From: an uncultured Lachnospiraceae bacterium
GTDB lineage: Bacteria; Bacillota; Clostridia; Lachnospirales; Lachnospiraceae
Direction: 5' to 3'
NCBI GenBank assembly: GCA_947169235.1
Contig: CAMVOY010000009.1
Coordinates: 1 to 54,720 of the forward strand
Length of the DNA stretch: 54,720 nucleotides
Made by a program: the position numbers and the translations under genes. Below, piece by piece: positions 53,618-54,720 of this stretch (positions are counted from its first letter, which is position 1; each line of letters begins with the position of its first letter). The notes under the pieces are model-generated. The model ran no database searches and was not told the DNA's origin. It saw only the letters and a list, made by a program, of their open reading frames with translations.

Positions 53618-53652
53618 AAAAAATCGACGCGGAGGTTTTGACCCCTCCGCGC
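53618..53652 (-). terminator. Terminator copy B, upstream of the Rpn-family gene
   Basis: CGCGGAGG (53629-53636) / CCTCCGCG (53645-53652), same loop and same T-run as copy A at 52364. They differ at one base over the shared 26. It presumably ends transcription from the repeat-protein gene, nearly 300 nt away. Confidence 0.85.
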
Positions 53653-53754
53653 CGCTAACCATATATAATACAGGAAATAGAAAAATTGCTAGAACTGCAT
53701 TCAGTTTTCTTTTTCTCTTATTATCTCTATACAGAATAATAATCCAGATAATAC

Positions 53755-53881
53755 CCTCCGGGAGTTTTGAGGCTCCCGGAGAGTATGTGTGATATTAACC
53801 CTCACACGGGGGATGCTCGTGAGTTTTACTTCTTCACGAGGGAAGGTGGATTTCCATAGTCGATTCTGATGCTATGGAAAT
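53755..53881. repeat. Four hairpins in a row downstream of the repeat-protein gene
   Basis: The gap 53653-53943 has no gene. It holds CTCCGGGAG / CTCCCGGAG (53755-53780), TGTGA / TCACA (from 53785), CTCGTG / CACGAG (53815-53840) and ATTTCCATAG / CTATGGAAAT (53850-53881). The first and third carry GAGTTTT, as in the terminators nearby. They may be a long structured 3' untranslated region of the repeat gene. Confidence 0.65.
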
Positions 53882-53943
53882 TATTTTGTATTGTAATATT
53901 TACGTCTTAAATCGTAATACTTTTGACAAGTAACACTATCCCT

Positions 53944-54720
53944 TTAAGGCGCTTCTGCAGCACTGAATGTAATAACGACATCGGCAACAACAAATCCGGT
54001 AGTCTCACCAGCATTAGCAGACTTCATTGTTACAGTGACAGTTCTTGTCTCGCCTGCCTCTGCGATCTCTGAAATGTCCCCTGTGACTGTATCTACCGTC
54101 CAATCGGTGAAATTCATGTCTTCAATCGCATTAGCCTTCGCTGCTACAGCCGTCTTGATCGCATCCTCATCTGCATTGTTGGCAACCTCAGCTGCAAGCG
54201 CTGATGCTGTCATCTTTGCTTCGTCTGCCTCTCTCTTTTGACCTTGTACATACGCTGCGGATGCCTCAAATGCAATCGTGACACCAGCAACCTCATATCC
54301 GTTCGTCTCGCCTGCGTTCGAAGATTTCATCGTCACGGTCACTGTCTTAGTATCACCAGCTGCCTCGATGCCTGAAATATCTCCTGTGACTGTATCAACA
54401 GTCCAATCGGTGTAGTTCATGCTCTCGATAGCGTTCGCCTTAGCTGCTACAGCCGTCTTGATCGCGTCGGCATCGGCATCGTTTGCAACAGTCGCAGCAA
54501 GTGCAGCTGCCGTCATCTTTTCTTCGTCAGCTTGTCTCTTGGTGTACTGCTCTGTAGCCTTAAACGTAATTACAACATTTGCCACGTCATAACCGTCAGA
54601 CTCGCCAGCGTTTGAAGATTTCATCTTCACGCTCACGGTCTTCGTTCCACCGGCCTCTGTGATTCCTGAAATGTCCCCTGTGACTGTATCTACCGTCCAA
54701 TCGGTGAAATTCATGTCTTC
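53944..54720 (-). CDS. Repeat protein, C-terminal part (runs off the window)
   Basis: The reading frame is still open at 54720, so the start lies outside. At least 259 codons are visible. They make two full units and one part unit of about 98-101 residues. Each opens [EDS]MN[FY]TDWTVDTVTGDIS, then a beta-rich half (KTVTVTMKSSNAGET, ITFxA) and an Ala-rich helical half (MTASALAAEVAN, AIKTAVAAKANAIE). It ends on a part unit (FSAAEAP) with no LPXTG or membrane anchor. The DNA of the first and third units is identical over about 50 nt (54073-54122 and 54670-54719), so copying was recent. Probably a secreted or surface protein; function not recognised. Confidence 0.8.
   Translation of the reverse strand, partial: EDMNFTDWTVDTVTGDISGITEAGGTKTVSVKMKSSNAGESDGYDVANVVITFKATEQYTKRQADEEKMTAAALAATVANDADADAIKTAVAAKANAIESMNYTDWTVDTVTGDISGIEAAGDTKTVTVTMKSSNAGETNGYEVAGVTIAFEASAAYVQGQKREADEAKMTASALAAEVANNADEDAIKTAVAAKANAIEDMNFTDWTVDTVTGDISEIAEAGETRTVTVTMKSANAGETTGFVVADVVITFSAAEAP

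Noticed and set aside
1-54720. tRNA or rRNA genes
   Set aside because: No cloverleaf, CCA end or rRNA-like stretch was noticed by eye; a covariance scan was not possible.

Overview
The window reads as a stretch of a motile, anaerobic, low-to-mid GC Firmicute, most likely a Lachnospiraceae (Butyrivibrio/Roseburia-like). This is inferred from the complete Rnf operon in the order C-D-G-E-A-B, the Rel - MBL hydrolase - HemZ - HisS - AspS order typical of Clostridia, clostridial-type PssA and Psd, a PadR/HAAS/DUF4097 pair and an Rpn-type nuclease. Nearly all of it is chromosomal core. No phage, plasmid or insertion sequence was recognised.

Layout. (1) 1-7.2 kb, minus strand: late flagellar operon flgM-flgN-flgK-flgK-flgL behind a sigma-28-type promoter, with two divergent flgK genes. 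(2) 7.2-11.7 kb, minus: type IIA topoisomerase pair parE-parC. (3) 11.7-12.4 kb: hicA-hicB toxin-antitoxin; hicA is only 57 codons. (4) 12.4-15.7 kb: lysA (plus strand) converging on a secreted protein with a long Gly/Ser/Thr linker. (5) 15.9-20.6 kb, minus: orphan hypA, serS, then padR and its HAAS-DUF4097 membrane partner. (6) 20.6-21.1 kb: no gene, but four evenly spaced 40-nt dyads. (7) 21.1-26.5 kb: the rnf operon. (8) 26.6-37.5 kb, minus: pyrC, galM, aspS, hisS, hemZ, an MBL hydrolase and rel. (9) 37.5-42 kb: a phosphoribosyltransferase-like gene, tyrA, an acyltransferase and queA. (10) 42-47 kb, minus: ppx-ppk, an RNase H and uppP. (11) 47-50.5 kb, plus: a lipid operon of PAP2 phosphatase, flippase-like membrane protein, pssA and psd. 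(12) 50.5-54.7 kb, minus: proS, an Rpn-family nuclease between two near-identical terminators, and the 3' end of a gene of about 100-residue repeats that runs off the window.

How the genes work together: Rnf couples ferredoxin oxidation to an ion gradient. Rel, Ppx and Ppk set (p)ppGpp and polyphosphate levels. PssA and Psd make phosphatidylethanolamine, next to UppP and PAP2 lipid phosphatases. Several aminoacyl-tRNA synthetases (SerS, AspS, HisS, ProS) supply translation.

The most unusual signals are non-coding. One is a structured element seen in two full copies (27954-28131 and 31252-31414) and one partial copy (16336-16418). Its stems differ between copies but still pair, while its loop and bulges are conserved. 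The other is the 84-nt periodic dyad array at 20671-20963.
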